Shown: positions 21,761 to 34,425 of the stretch, piece after piece
How the letters are laid out: every line of letters begins with the position of its first letter
How positions within the stretch are numbered: position 1 is the stretch's first letter
Source: Antilocapra americana
Lineage: Eukaryota > Chordata > Mammalia > Artiodactyla > Antilocapridae
Assembly (NCBI GenBank): GCA_007570785.1
Contig: ML660201.1
Coordinates: forward strand, 38,930,588-38,994,587
Direction: 5' to 3'
Length of the DNA stretch: 64,000 nt
Position numbers and translations under genes: made by a program
Notes under the pieces: generated by a model
Told to the model about the DNA's origin: nothing
Seen by the model: only the letters and a program-made list of their open reading frames with translations
The model's database searches: none

Positions 21761-23040
21761 TTTGTCCTCAGAATGCATTCATCCTGGGGGGCATCTGCAT
21801 GGACCACACCACGGGGGGAGTGTGCTGGAAAAGAGCTGGCTAGAGAGAATTCCCAGGGAAGGAGACTCCCACTTGAGAGGGTGAGGTCAGGAGAGCCCCA
21901 GAGGAGACACAGGACCAGAGATTGGAAAACTCGAGAGGGGCAGCCCCGGGGAAAGGTGTCCAGGTAGAGGAAGTTGTTGCAAAGCCCTGGAGACAGGACT
22001 GCACTTGACATGGTCAAGGCAGGGGGCCGGAGTGGTTTGCAGGTAGTGTTAGAGGGGGGAAATGCCTGGGAGCTGGATTCTGCCTGGCTCCAGAGCCCAT
22101 GGTCCAAACCACTGTGCTTCACAGTCTCACAGCCCAACAAAATAACACAGGGAAGCCTGAGAGGGTTCCTGGGGAGAGGGCAGCCAAGCCCTGGGTTCCA
22201 GCTCTTCTGAGGGGACACCTGCTCCCAAACCATGAAGGTAATGGGGGAAAGAGAGCTGAGTGGAAACTCGTTCTCCAGTCCATCCTCAGCCAGGTGAGAG
22301 TCTGTTTTATCAAACTGAGCTGTTGACAAAAAGGCATCTAAGGGGACTGCAGCTGAACAATCTGAGCAGAGTACAAGGTCTTCCATGCCTGCAGGGCGAA
22401 CTGTTTGCTAACATGAGGCATTATACATTTCATTCATTCGTTCATTTAAATAATAAGATAAAGCATCTACTGTGTGCCAAATAGGCACTGAATCTGGTGC
22501 ACAGGATGCATGCTGCCCCCACCTGCAGTGGAGCTGACAGAGCAGTGGGACCTAGGGTCAGCAGAACTCAACTCACTGGGGACATAATTTTGTCCAACTC
22601 AGGATACAGGAGCACATGGCAGAAGTAGTTTGCATCAGTCAAGCAGTCAAAACAGCAGCTTTCCCAAGAAGCAGTGGGAACAGTCACCCTCAGCATGGAT
22701 TTCCAACCTCATCTCTCCATCCACAGACTACTGATTTCAGAGTCCCCACTAGCAGCTGTCAACAAAGGGAGAGGGAACAGGGAGGGCACTCAAATGTTTT
22801 ATAAGCCTTCTTCACTAGAATTGCAGAAGAGATAGGAAGTCCTTGGTTAGCCAGAGAGTTAATCAGGCCATTGTCCTGCCTCTGTGTTTATCGATTAATT
22901 GAATTTGTAGTAGAAGCGGTTGTAACAGGTGTGCCAGCACACCCATGAAAAGAGTCACAATTTCTAAACATTATATCGCGAGTAATCGGGCTTAAATAGC
23001 AAAGCAATGTCTTTTAATCCTCAGTCCCACCTTCTCTTAC
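21761..23040. other. Unique sequence with an L2-like end near 22430-22510
   Basis: Overlapping open frames occur on both strands (longest 235 codons, minus, 21679-22386). They overlap the L2/MIR remnants and lack any known domain, so no gene is called. 'cattcattcgttcatttaa ... ctactgtgtgccaaatagg' is L2-like. Confidence 0.4.
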
Positions 23041-23061
23041 CAACACACACACACACACACC
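23041..23061. repeat. (CA)n microsatellite
   Basis: Ten CA units. Confidence 0.9.
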
Positions 23062-23103
23062 CCTAACTTCTGCTCCTGAGATCTTGGCTTTCAGTGTTAT
23101 CAT

Positions 23104-23216
23104 TTTGTATTTGGCAGCACCCCACAGCATGTAGGATCTTAGTTCCCTGACTAGGGATCGAACCTGGACCCCTGTGCATTGGAAGGGTGGAGTCTTAACC
23201 GTTGGAACACCAGGGA
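23104..23216 (-). mobile_element. CHR-type SINE with 11-bp duplication
   Basis: The minus strand starts 'ccctggtgttccaacggtta' and contains the B-box-like ggttcgatcccta. It is flanked by agtgttatcat at 23093-23103 and 23217-23227. Confidence 0.9.
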
Positions 23217-23227
23217 AGTGTTATCAT

Positions 23228-26190
23228 CAGTATTATCATCTCCCTGAGAATGCCAAAATTGATCTGAGCTTACTGACTTGGCTTTGCAGGTAGAAGAGAC
23301 CGATGTTGATTTCTAATCAACATGATTAATCTTCCTTAACATGCCAAGAGCAGGCTGGTGGATGTTCCTACCCTGCTGGGACAGGGAGAACTGGGAATGT
23401 GGCCAAAAAGAAGTAGAGTACCCACCCCTTCCGTTCAGGCAGTGGAGGGGGACAGCAGGAGCAATTAGTGACGTCAGGGTGGGACTTCCCCCTCTGGGCC
23501 CAGGCCTCAGAATGGGGAGGGGTCTTGGCCGGTGACAGTGGCCCCGGGTCAGAGAATTTGCCCACTCCAGACTCACCACTCTGCGTGCGATCAGTTCTTG
23601 GGCTGCTCTGTCCCAATCCCAAGGTACTAGATGCACCAATGTGGACACAGGGTACAGACTGGAAGGTCAAGTGAGTCAGGAGGTCCATTTCGTTCATTCG
23701 GTGGGGCCCTACCATGTCCACCTTCCAACTGGTAGGGGCCAACTGAGAATCTTATCAGGGATAGATGAAATTTGAACAGTCTGGATACTTAAACTTAAAA
23801 GAGACCGTTGAAACCTTAAGAACATGAGATATTATTAGTTGGCTCCTTTGAGCTTCATCCCTCACCGGCAGAAGGAGGTTATGAGGAAGATCAGATGGGT
23901 TATAGGAAATAAAGAAGTGGTGTTTTCTTCTGTATCTGGGAGTTGCATTAGTGAATTTTGTGGTCTTGATACATTTCTTGTCATCTCTCCCCAGTCTAGA
24001 CTGTAGGATCCCAGGGACCCCAGGCCATGGCTGTTTTGTTCAACTTTGATCTAGCGCCTAAACAGACCAGACACAAAACTGACCTTCAAGTAAGTTGTGA
24101 ATAAACATACAAATGAATAAGGCCAGCATTGAATTCCTCCATAGCTAATGCACATTAAAATGGTAAAAATGAGAAGCTATGAGAAGAAATTTTACCAAGT
24201 CAGACTTTAGTCATAGCCAACATTGGCTGTTCTACACCATATCCTCCTCCCCTTCATCTTACTTACAACTCTGGTTTGAACAGCAATGTTACAATATTCC
24301 CTCCCCAGATTCCCAAGTTGCTGGAGATGACCAAGTCACCAATTGTGACTAATGAGGTGTCAACCAAAGTAAAGGAAGTAGGGCTTCCAGGAAATTGTGG
24401 TCTGCCCAATAACAAGAGACGGACTGGCACACACCTTTTTTTTTCCCTCTCTCTCTCTCTCCTTATTCCCTCTTCTTCCTAACTGAAATGCAAAAGCGGT
24501 GCCTAGAGATGCAACAGCCATTTTTCAACCATGAGGGTTAAAGTCACATGCTCAGGGCATCCTAGTACTTGATTCTTCCTGCAGCTGCTGCTCCAGCCCT
24601 GGGCGGCACCCTCCAGAACATGTTACATGTGAGAAGAAGAAACCCCTTTTTCTAGGTTTATTGATCCCAAACAATCCTTGGAAAGAATTCAAGATTTTAT
24701 GAACTTGAGAGGGGGAAAGGGGGAAAGGTTATATCATTTTTACAAATCTCAAACTTGAAATGAAGCATTCCTTTCCATTATAAATATGGGCAACAGACCG
24801 GAGCAGTATCAGCGATGCCTGCAGACTTTGTCTCTGGAAATCACAGATGTTCTCATTTAGCATTGCAGTTACTGTCTTTATCTTGATTTATCACTTGTGG
24901 TTATCGCTGTTTTGAAATTCTCGTGGTTATTCGACTCACTGCTTGATTTAGTTATTTAATGCATTAATTTGAAAAGGACATATATTACTATGTCCCAAAT
25001 TTGTATTTTGAAAAATATTTGATAACTAGTTCAATATAATTTGTTTCCATCATAGAATTATTTTATTTTATGCATATAAAAACATTCTTTCACAGAATTT
25101 CCCTACCTACCAAAGGAGGTTATAGTTCAAAAAAAGGTGTAGAACTTCGATTTTGTTGAGTTAAGCACTGTGATCAGGTTTCTCTATGAGGGGGCTACAG
25201 AATTCCTCACTGATCCCCCGTTTTCCCCAACTGATTCACAGGCAACCCTGAAGGGTGATGATTTCTGGAAGCAAAAGCAGAGACACTTCTGAATCAAGAG
25301 CAATCTTTGCAGCTCATTTCCCTTCAATCTTAGTTCTTTTTCCTGACCCCATGAGTCCCCTATTCAGGTGCCTTCAGAGACCTGACAGGAAGCTACACAG
25401 TGTCTCTGCTGCCTTCACAAGTTTTCCTACTGTTCACAGGACAACATCCAGCTGATGAGGTGGAAAATGGCTTCCTTCCTTCTTGTCAGTATGTGATTCC
25501 CCTGGGGCCAGTAAAGTTTAAGAATTAATGATGGCTTTGCCCCAGGCGTGTGTCATTCTTAGACATCACACACACCCCACCCGACCCCATCCCTACCCAG
25601 CAACAACCGTGCAAGCCTTGCAGCTGTTGCTGTGCTTTATGGTGGCTGATGTCATGTCTTCCTGCTGGCGTGATTTGTGCTCTGATGGTTATCCAACTTG
25701 GCGTGACCAACCCCTGGACGACCTGTCCTTCATCACAGCTGCCAATCTGCCCAGAGCCATTTGTCCAGACCGCAGCCTCTTGGCTTCTTGTGACGTGACT
25801 CCCCCAGGCTGACCGGGGAGCCAAAAGAACCCGTACGTCACAGCCACAGGGTGAGCAACAGAAAGTCCACCCCAGGGAGATGAACTGATGACCGCTTCGT
25901 CATTCATAATGCTGAAAGCCAGTCAACTTTCTTTTCCTTTTGTATTTGGCCATAGTGCAGAGCCAGAGACTGGAAAGGAAAAGTCAGAAGATAATCAGAC
26001 ACCCATGGGAGGCCTGGCATTGGCAGTGGCTGGTAGACATGGGACCCCAGTAGAGTTAAGGTCATATACTGCCCCCAGGCTGGGATCCTGAGATACATAT
26101 GCTGCCTTCATGCTTCTTAAGGGCACTGAGTCTGCTGAGTGTCCCTCTCAGAGGCTTCCTGTGTGCTATTATGCTCCTGGAGTTAGACTG
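23228..26190. other. Unique sequence, no gene seen
   Basis: It includes a pyrimidine tract (24435-24463) and a very AT-rich block around 24780-25090. Open frames at 23310-23740 and 25525-25910 occur in antisense pairs without motifs and look like chance. Confidence 0.45.
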
Positions 26191-26194
26191 TGGA

Positions 26195-26720
26195 TGTATT
26201 AGCTGTCTACTGCTGTGTAACAAACTACCCCAAAACTTGATGGCTTAAAACAGTAAACATTCTTATGGTCAGGAACCCAGGAACACCTTAAAGGGCCCCA
26301 GCATCACAAGGCTGCAATCAAGGTGTCAACTGTAACTATGGTCTCAACTTAAGCCTTGTCTTAAGGCTGGACTGAGGGAAGCTCTGCTTCCACACTCACT
26401 CACGTGACTGTGGGCAGAACTTAGCTGCTCCTGGGCCTCAATTCTTCATTGACTGTCAGCTGGTTTCCAGCCACATGGGTTTCTCCTCAGGGCAACTCAC
26501 AACCAGAGAGAGCAAGTGACAGAACAGTAGAGGGTGACAAGATGGAAGCCAGAGTCTTTATAACTTGACCTCCTGGGTGACATTCCTTCACTGATTGCAT
26601 TCTATCCTCATAGGCAAGCCACTGGGCCCAGTTCACACCCAAGGAGAGGGACTCACAGCCACAAAAGCATGAGTGCCGGGGAGCAAGTGTCATTGGGCCC
26701 CATCAGAAACTACCCACCAC
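26195..26720 (-). mobile_element. Old MaLR-like LTR, minus
   Basis: It starts 'ctgctgtgtaacaaactac cccaaaac' and includes 'cacaaggctgcaatcaagg', 'ctcactcacgtg' and 'gggcaactcacaacc'. It ends near 'aaactacccaccacaatgg'. The block order matches a common mammalian LTR in reverse. No coding part. Confidence 0.6.
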
Positions 26721-27659
26721 AATGGGGAGTTTGGGGAAAATCTGTTCATGTTTTATTCATGCACTGTATTTTCTGAACCCAATTTCTTGCGCTTCTGTCT
26801 TCAGATTGCATGCATACAGTTTCCTAACTCCAGTGGTTCTTAACCTGAAATCCATGAGCATGGGGGAAGGCTCTAGGAACTTCCTGAAACTATATGAGTC
26901 AGATGTTGTCTATATAGATTTTTTGCTGGGAAGAGATCTGTAGTTTGCATTAGATTCCCAAGTGGGATCAAAAATCTGAAACAACAGAGCCACCCCCCAC
27001 CCCAAATCTTTGTGAGACATCTATGTTCCCAAAATGTTAGCAGATGCTATTGGAGGGCCAGTAGCAGAAACTGTTAACCACATAGGGCCAGAGCAGGCAG
27101 GATTGGGCCGGCCCCTCAAGGGCCATCTCATCCAACAGGTAGAGAAGCAGAGGCCTGTGGGGGCAGTGGAGGGCAGGTAAAGGCACTGGGCTAGGGTCAC
27201 AGGGACCCTCACAGACTTGGAGGCTACAGTCTGTTCTGTTTCCCCCAGGCTGCTGTTACTGCTGCGTGACCCCACTAAGCGGTAGTTCAGTGTATTTAGA
27301 TGGCCATTTAGAAAACATGGATTTTTGGAGGCAAACTGGTGTTAATGTTGTTTCAACACAGTGGCTTGACATGTAAAATCCATTCTCTTCAGTTGCACTT
27401 TACATTGTTTTTCCTTTAATTTGTTGGACAAACCTTACTTTACACTTCTAACAGCCGTTCACTCTCCATGGGACAGGAAATGAAAGGTAGCCACATGGAA
27501 ACTCGTAACTGTTTACTTTAGGGAGAAAGAGGGACTGGAGAGGACTGCTGCGGGCCTTGATGAAGCCACTTGGGCAAAGAAGCCCTTCGAATTAAACCAG
27601 ATGCCTGACTGAATTGCCGCAGTCCAAGTGTGCCTGACTGTCACTCCCCACACTGCACA
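26721..27659. other. Unique sequence, no gene seen
   Basis: Nothing recognised. Confidence 0.4.
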
Positions 27660-27820
27660 CTTAAGGTATGTGGCTGCAGGTGAGTTATTTAACCTCCCTG
27701 GGCCTCAGTTTCCCTGTCTGCGAAATGAAGATAGCAAGAAGACCCCTCCTTACCAGAGGGCATGGGGGTAATTAGATCAGGTAGTAGGTGCAAGGCACTG
27801 AGCCCAGCATGTGGAAAAAC
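27660..27820 (+). repeat. MIR element
   Basis: 'gtgagttatttaacctccct', 'gggcctcagtttccctgtct' and 'ggcactgagcccagcatgtg' follow MIR order on the plus strand. Confidence 0.85.
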
Positions 27821-27829
27821 AGAGTCTGA

Positions 27830-29395
27830 CCGAGTCCTCGCCGTTTCTGGATTTCTATCAGCCCAGGAGCCTGGGCATGATCACCCCTGGTGAGGAGTAG
27901 AGAACTCGTATTCTTTCACTCCAGAGTCTGAACTTGTAACCAGTAACAAGCCCTGGAGCCCAGGGACGCTGGTTTGAGCCTTTCCCCCCTCCCCCAGTCA
28001 TGACTTTGACCACACGCTCCTCCCTCAGGCCTCACATGAGCGGGACTGGCTTGTTCAGAGATGCTCAGAACCGCACACCTGCGGCAGACTCAGCTCATCA
28101 GCGTGACACCTGGACGGACACGTGAACAGAGCCTGAGCGTCTCCGTCCCAGAAAGGAAAGCGTATCAAGTCCCCTCACAAACATGCTTCTGACTGACCTT
28201 CTGGAAAGCACTGAGGATATTGACAGGAGACAGGCCCCACCCGCCCAGGGAGGGCTCTCAACGGGATGCACCCAAGGTGTCTGGGTTGCTTACAGTGCAG
28301 ATAGTCTGGGATCAGTAGCTTTCCAGGGCCTGGCCTCCTAGAAGATGTCACATACCCTTCTTACTTACTGGAGTATAACATAGAAATGCTTCTCGGCCAA
28401 ACCAGCTCTCTTCTCGGTAAGTGTTGCCCCCACTGGCATTGCTGAGTGAGTTCCTTTGTTCAGTCTGGAGGAGGGAGAATTCTACTGTATTGAGAGGAGA
28501 CCTGGGGATGACGCCGGTGGTCCCTGGCTTCTCCTGGCTCTGCCTGTGCTTGGTGAGAACTTAAGTTCTTAAACTTGTCTGTGCATTTAGATTCTGGGTA
28601 AGACTAACTGGTGCTCTGAGTTGGATTCGGCATTCCTGTCTTCAGTGTAAGCTCAGCACCCTAGGCCTGAAGAGAGTTTGAGCTGTCAAGACTGTCGAGA
28701 TGGTGACCTTGGGGTCAGGGCCCTCAGGTCTCTGCCGCCTTGGACCTGACCATAGTAAGTGCTCAGCAAACATTCCCTGAAATGAGTATTGGTTGTTTCA
28801 TCCTAGGAATTGACTTTCAGGCCCCTGACTATTCCATGGGGGGAGCAGAGGAGGCACTGGGTAAGGAGGAAGAAGTTATGCGGAATGCTGTGTATTTCCT
28901 TAAACCCATTTTGAAAACTGTAAGCTCCCACGCAGAATCCATAGACAAAGTGATGGGGAGGTGTGGCTGGTGCTGAAGTGCTTCTGACGCAGTCCCAGCA
29001 GCTCAGTGGACTTCTTGCCTGCCCCTGCAATGAGTAATCCATGAATTACAAAGCATTTATATCAGTATTACAATCCACCAATTTGAGCTGGAGAATTTTG
29101 TGGAAATGACCATTTTTTTTTATCATTCATGTTTTTATTAAAATAATAGACATGTAGACATTTTTATAAAACAAACCAAAACCTGTATGAATCTTCACCA
29201 GATCTTGCTCTTGAGCAGGATCTAAGCAGTAATCACACTAGCGAATCCACTGGACCACAGGCCTAACCTCTTTGCAAATAAATCAGCATCAGAGGAATAA
29301 TACAGCCCTCTTGAAGGCTGAAGTATTGCCCAACTTGTCTATGTAGCTAAAATGCTCTCAAGGTTACTACCACTTATTTTCCAAGATAGTAACAA
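27830..29395. other. Unique sequence, no gene seen; MIR tail near 28745-28785
   Basis: The short 'catagtaagtgctcagcaaa' is a MIR-type end. No exon recognised. Confidence 0.4.
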
Positions 29396-29399
29396 TAGT

Positions 29400-29590
29400 A
29401 GCGGACAATTAATGGAGGCTAATATGTGCTTTAAGTGTTCATTGAATCTAGCTGAATCTTAGTAACAATTCTGTGAGGTTGTTTCTATTATTAGCCCCTT
29501 TTTACATATGGGAAAAGTGAGGCTTTGGAGAGGTTAAATGTTTTGCTCAAAGTCCAAGAACTAGGTAGTGATAGATCTGGCATTTACAAA
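29400..29590 (-). repeat. MIR element
   Basis: 'ttctgtgaggttgtttctat', 'cccctttttacatatggga' and 'gaggttaaatgttttgctc' match MIR in reverse. Confidence 0.75.
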
Positions 29591-29734
29591 ATTATATCTA
29601 GTATTTAGGTAAAATAAATGACAATTTAAAACACAACTCATTTAATTGCAGGTAACATCTTTAACATAGAAATCTGAGTCAAAGCATGTAAAGAAGGTAG
29701 AATTACCCTGAAAAAAAGTAGGCATATAAGCTAC

Positions 29735-30870
29735 AGGTTTTGTTGTTGTTGAAGTAAAGTTGATTTACAACATTATGTTAGATCAGGTGCACAACACAGT
29801 GATTCCACTGTGTATATATATTTACTTTTTCAGACTCTTTTCCCTTATAAGGTATTACAAAATATTGAGTATAGATCTTTATACTATACAGTAGATCCTT
29901 GTTGGTTGTCTATTTTTTTGTTAGTTTTATTGGAATATAGTTGATTTGCAATGTTGTGTTAGTTTCAGTTATGCAGCAAAGTTATTCATTTATCCTTATA
30001 CATATACTTATTTGTTCACATTGTTTTCCCATTTAGTTTATTACAGGATATTGAGTAGAATCCCATGTGTAATATAGTAGGTCCTTGTTGGTTGTCTGTT
30101 TTATATAGAAGAGTGTGTGTATGTTAATCCCAAGTTCCTAATTTATCCCTCCCCTACCCCCGCCACATTTCCCCTTTGATAACCATAAATTTGTTTTATG
30201 ACAAATAGACTCTATGTGAGTCTATTTTCTGTTTTGTCAGTATGTTCATTTACATCCTTTTTTAAAATTAGATTCCACATGAGTGATATCATATGATATT
30301 CATCTTTCTTTTGTCTGATTTACTTCACTTATATAATAGTCTCTAGGTCCATCCATGCACATGGCATTATGTTATTCTTTTTCATGGCTGAGTAATATGC
30401 CATTGCATATATGTGCCACATCTTCTTTACCCATTCCTCTGTTGATGGACCTTTGGGTTGCTTCCATATCTTGACTATTTTAAATAATGCTGCTATGAAC
30501 ATTGGGATGCATGTATCTTTTCAAAATATGATTTTACCTGGAGTGAGATTTGTTCTCTGTAGTAATTGTAGCAACTTACATTCCCATCAATAGCATAGGA
30601 AGGTTCCCTTTACTCTACAAGCTCTTCAGCATTTATTGTTTGTAGGTTTTTTGGTAATGGCCATTCTGACTGGTGTGAGGTAATACCTCATTGTAGTTTG
30701 TTTTTTTTTATTGAAGGATAATTGTTTTACAGAATTTTGTGTTTTCTGTCAAACTTCAACATGAATCAGCCATAGGTATGCATATATCCCCTCTCGTAGT
30801 TTTGATTTGCATTTCTCTAGTAATTAGTGAAGTTGAGTATCTTTTCATGTGTTTTTTGGAAATGGCCAAT
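29735..30870 (-). mobile_element. Two adjacent L1 3' ends with a third nested L1 fragment
   Basis: Two L1 3' UTR starts occur in the same orientation (29735-29910 and 29918 onward). The second continues into the ORF2 C-terminal region. At 30700-30795 a younger L1 3' fragment ('attgaaggataattgtttta ... atgaatcagccataggtat') interrupts it between copies of gtagttt (30693-30699, 30796-30802). Older L1 sequence resumes with 'tgatttgcatttctctag'. Confidence 0.85.
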
Positions 30871-32355
30871 TTTTGATGCATGTGAAACACACAGAAATTG
30901 GCTTTCTCTTAAAGAAAGGTCACCAAACTTATCCTAATAAGGAAAGATATTGAATACCTTTTCTTTTTGTCAATGCACATTAATAATTAACTTGGGTTTT
31001 TTTTTAAAGTATCAGAAGTGGTTAAGAAAACACAGCCAGATTTGTCAGCCCATTTATCTGGGGTCTGCGTATTTTTACAGCAGAAGAAAAGACACTGAAC
31101 ATGTGGCAAAGAGAGAGGAGGTTCAGAAAAAAATGAAATTTAACATTTATTGGAAAATAATTTTCCTCAGAATTATAATAATCCATTAACCCCAGAATAA
31201 ACCCAAAGTTAATGGTTATTATCACTATGAAGCAACATCGCACATTTCTAAGGCAAACAAAACCATCATTAAAAACAATGGTGTCTCCTTAGAAGCTCTT
31301 TAATGCTCGTTTTTGGTGAAATAAAATCCATTACCCAGAGAAGGAAATGATCAATGTTAACTACACTCTGCAGTTCAGTCCAGGGCCTGGGTGGCGTCAC
31401 ACACCTATTTTAAGAGGAGAAAAGCCCTGAAGTTGAGTTATTGCCCGGAGATTTGTGCAGAGTAGGACGCTGGGAAAGGACCTTGTCAGATCGTATTCTG
31501 TATGTTTTACAAGGCATCTCCTAGTGTACGTTTAAATCTCACAGACTTTATGCTGGGGCACCAGAGCCTTGGGGCCGTAAGCACTGAGGTGTTAGAGGAC
31601 GGAGATATAGTGAGATAAATGCTGCTGTCTTTTCGGTCTCTGTCATAATTCTTTCAGCTTATAGAATAACTCTAGAAAAAAGAGCCTGTGTGTGTGTGAG
31701 AGAGAGAAAGAGATAGACAGACACAGAGATATACAGAGACAGGGAAATAAAGGAGAGAGAGAGAGAGAGAAAGCGAGGCAGGAACAGGAGAAAGAAAGAG
31801 AACAGGCATCGCATGGAAGATAGAGTTGAAGGCCTGCTGTATCTGCTCCTTACTGGTCTGGATCAGAGTTTCCCAACCTTGACACTGTTGACATTTGTGT
31901 CAGACCATCCTCTGTCAGGGGGTGGCTGTGGGGCTGTCCTGTGCCTTGTAGGATGTTTAGCCATGTCCCTGCCTTTACCTCCTAGACACGTAGCAGTCAT
32001 ATCCCCTGCTTCCCAGTCGGGATAATCGAAACTGTCTGCTGGCTTTGCCAGATCTCCCCAGGGGACAGAACCACTGGTATTGAGGACCACTGGTCTAAGG
32101 CCAAGACTGGGTCCTCAGGGGTGATCACTGGGGTAGGCAGGACATACCGTCTCTGCTGTTCCATGTAGCTGGCTGGGTGTTCAGTGTCTGCCCAGGAAGG
32201 AATCTGCTCAGGGCAGTACATCTGACCTGCACCTACAGACAACAAAATGCAATAGCCAGAAGCTTCCTATCTGTGCTGTAATCAAAATTAACCGTTAATG
32301 TCCTCTCAGAGTTTCCTCACCCCCTACCCACAAAAGAGGACTCAAGCTTGGTCTA
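30871..32355. other. Unique sequence with a GT/GA-rich tract
   Basis: No gene recognised. The tract at 31689-31800 is listed separately. Confidence 0.4.
31687..31800. repeat. (GT)n-(GA)n purine-rich low-complexity tract
   Basis: GTGTGTG followed by long GAGA/GACAGA runs with minor interruptions. Confidence 0.9.
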
Positions 32356-32357
32356 AA

Positions 32358-32693
32358 GTATTAGACAGACCGAGTTCTCTAGAAAAACAGTACCAGCAAA
32401 ATGCATATGTAGAGAGAGGTAGAGATTTATGTTAAGGAATTGAATAATGCAGTTGTGGAGGCTTCACAAGTTTGAAATCTGCTGGGTAGACTGGCAGACT
32501 GGAGACTCAGAGGAAGGTTGCAGTGTAAGTCCAAAGGCAGTCAGCTGGCAGAATTCCTTCTTGCTCGGAGGAGGTTCAGTTTGTTCTTTTAAGGCCTTCA
32601 ACTGATTAGATGAGGCCCACCCACAATACAGAAGGCAGTGTTTTACTCAAAGTCCACAGACTTAAATGTTATCCTTATCCAAAAACAAAATAC

Positions 32694-32753
<60 letters not shown>

Positions 32754-32852
32754 GTATACTTTCATAGAAACAGCTGAAATAATATTTGAGCATATCTGGA
32801 CACTATAGCCCAACCAAACTGATACATAAAATTAACCATTACAGCTTACTTC
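32358..32852 (-). mobile_element. ERVL-type (MLT2-like) LTR, minus
   Basis: Blocks in order: 'gagttctctagaaaaacag', 'gttgtggaggcttcacaagt', 'ggcagtcagctggcagaatt', 'ctgattagatgaggcccacc', 'gataca taaaattaacc'. Together they match an MLT2-type solo LTR in reverse. A microsatellite at 32692-32757 interrupts it. No internal viral genes are present. Confidence 0.75.
32692..32757. repeat. Palindromic compound microsatellite (TA)n(TG)n(TA)n
   Basis: A TG block of about 17 units lies between two TA blocks. The flanking TA arms can pair, so it could extrude as a hairpin. Confidence 0.95.
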
Positions 32853-32857
32853 CTGGC

Positions 32858-33760
32858 TCCACCCTCCACGGAGAGACTGGACTAGCTGGGTGGGGTTTGG
32901 GGGTGAGAAAACTAAGAGGCAAAGGGAGTGAAGAAGGGTAACAGGCAAGGGCAAGACCTGAAGGAGGCTTTTGTTTCTTGTATGTGGAGGGTCAAGGGTA
33001 TAGAGAACATCATGGCATGAGAAGATTTATAAAACGAAATTTCAAAGAAATCAGTGAGGATTCCGTCATTATGAGAATGCTCAGAGCAACACAAAGAAAA
33101 GAACTCCTTTATCAAAGCACTTGACGGTGTTGACTCTGTGATGGTCCTTGCGGTACCTTGGCTTTCCAGACATTACACATGTGACGGAGCCACCACTGTA
33201 CCAGGAGCTTCCTCAAGAGAGCTGTGGCTGCTCCTCTGGTATTTACTTAGTCGTTCACAGCAGGAGAGGAGCCCCAACTTGCCTCCAGCAGTCGTTTCCT
33301 CCCTTGCCCAGTACCTCTGGAGGAACCCTCCCAGCCCTCCTCACAGGACGTGCTCGTGCAGCCCGTGCTGCTAAGGCGAGGGGGACTGCGGGGAGACACT
33401 TAGGTAGAAGAGCTGATGTGCTAACAAAAGAAAGCTCATGAAAGGATCAGTCCCTTTTTCTACCAAAACACACATTTCTATATGCTGCTGCCACTTCATG
33501 TCATGAACCAGCTGGGGAACTGGTGATGCAATGAGGAGAGCAGAGCAGAAAGGAGAAAAGAGCCAGTGTCTTTAATTACGTCTCTGAGCCCCTGAGAATC
33601 ATCTTCTTGGATTTCTTGCTAATTGAGACACTACTTATTTTTAAGCCAGGTAAGTCTGTTCTTTTTTTTTTTTGTTCCTAATACCTCACGTCATTTGGTC
33701 TGCAACAACAGAGAAAAGATAGTTTTTGAACCTAAACAAGTTGATGATCTAAGAGAAATC
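32858..33760. other. Unique sequence, no gene seen
   Basis: Nothing recognised except a T-run at 33662-33673. Confidence 0.4.
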
Positions 33761-33761
33761 T

Positions 33762-33910
33762 TATGATAATAGTGATGACGATGACAAAGATAGTGATGTG
33801 GCGATGCTGCTGCTGTTAGTCGTGGGGGATTGTGGCAGTAACTATGATAGTGATGGTGGTGATGGTGACAATGATAAAACTGGGATTGATGATGGATATA
33901 ATGATCCTGA
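33762..33910. repeat. Degenerate (GAT)n trinucleotide repeat
   Basis: Runs of GATGAC/GATGGT/GATAAT are interrupted by a short GCTGCTGCT. Confidence 0.75.
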
Positions 33911-34079
33911 GGTCAGCAGCGGTCAGCTGTCAAATGCTTCCTTTGTACCAGATCTGCTTCTGACCAGGTTTCCCAATTGCTTGGGTTGATATAAAGAGGA
34001 AATGGGGTAACAGATGCAAAAGCTTCTTAAAAAAGATTAAACCATCGCTGCATTAATAGTCCATTTATGAAACACTATG

Positions 34080-34425
34080 GCCCTGCACTATTCTAAGCGC
34101 TGTAAGCAGTCATTTTCTCCCCACAGTCCTATAAACGGAGTCAGACTCCATTCTCTGTTTGACCACTGACAGCTTTTAGGCCCCCAGCACTCCCGTTTCC
34201 CTGTGTCCACCCAATCTGGGCGAGCCAATAAGAAGGCCCAGTAACAATCTGGGGTAGCAGGAGGCCCGTCCTGCCCTCCACACAGGGCGACCACACAGTT
34301 TTAACCCTGTGAGATGGGGAATCTGATTATTCCTGTTTTATTGACTAAGAAACAGGATCACATAGCTCATATATGACAAAGATAGGATTCTGTCAGACTC
34401 CAGAACCTGAGCTTCTGATCAACAA
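34080..34425 (-). repeat. MIR-like halves flanking unique sequence
   Basis: 'actattctaagcgctgtaag' and 'attgactaagaaacagg ... atagctcat' look like two parts of a minus-strand MIR separated by about 190 bp. Confidence 0.45.

Noticed and set aside
21679..22386. 235-codon open frame on the minus strand
   Set aside because: It overlaps L2/MIR remnants and several plus-strand frames. It has no recognised domain, no splice or poly(A) context and a low-complexity composition; chance in GC-richer sequence.
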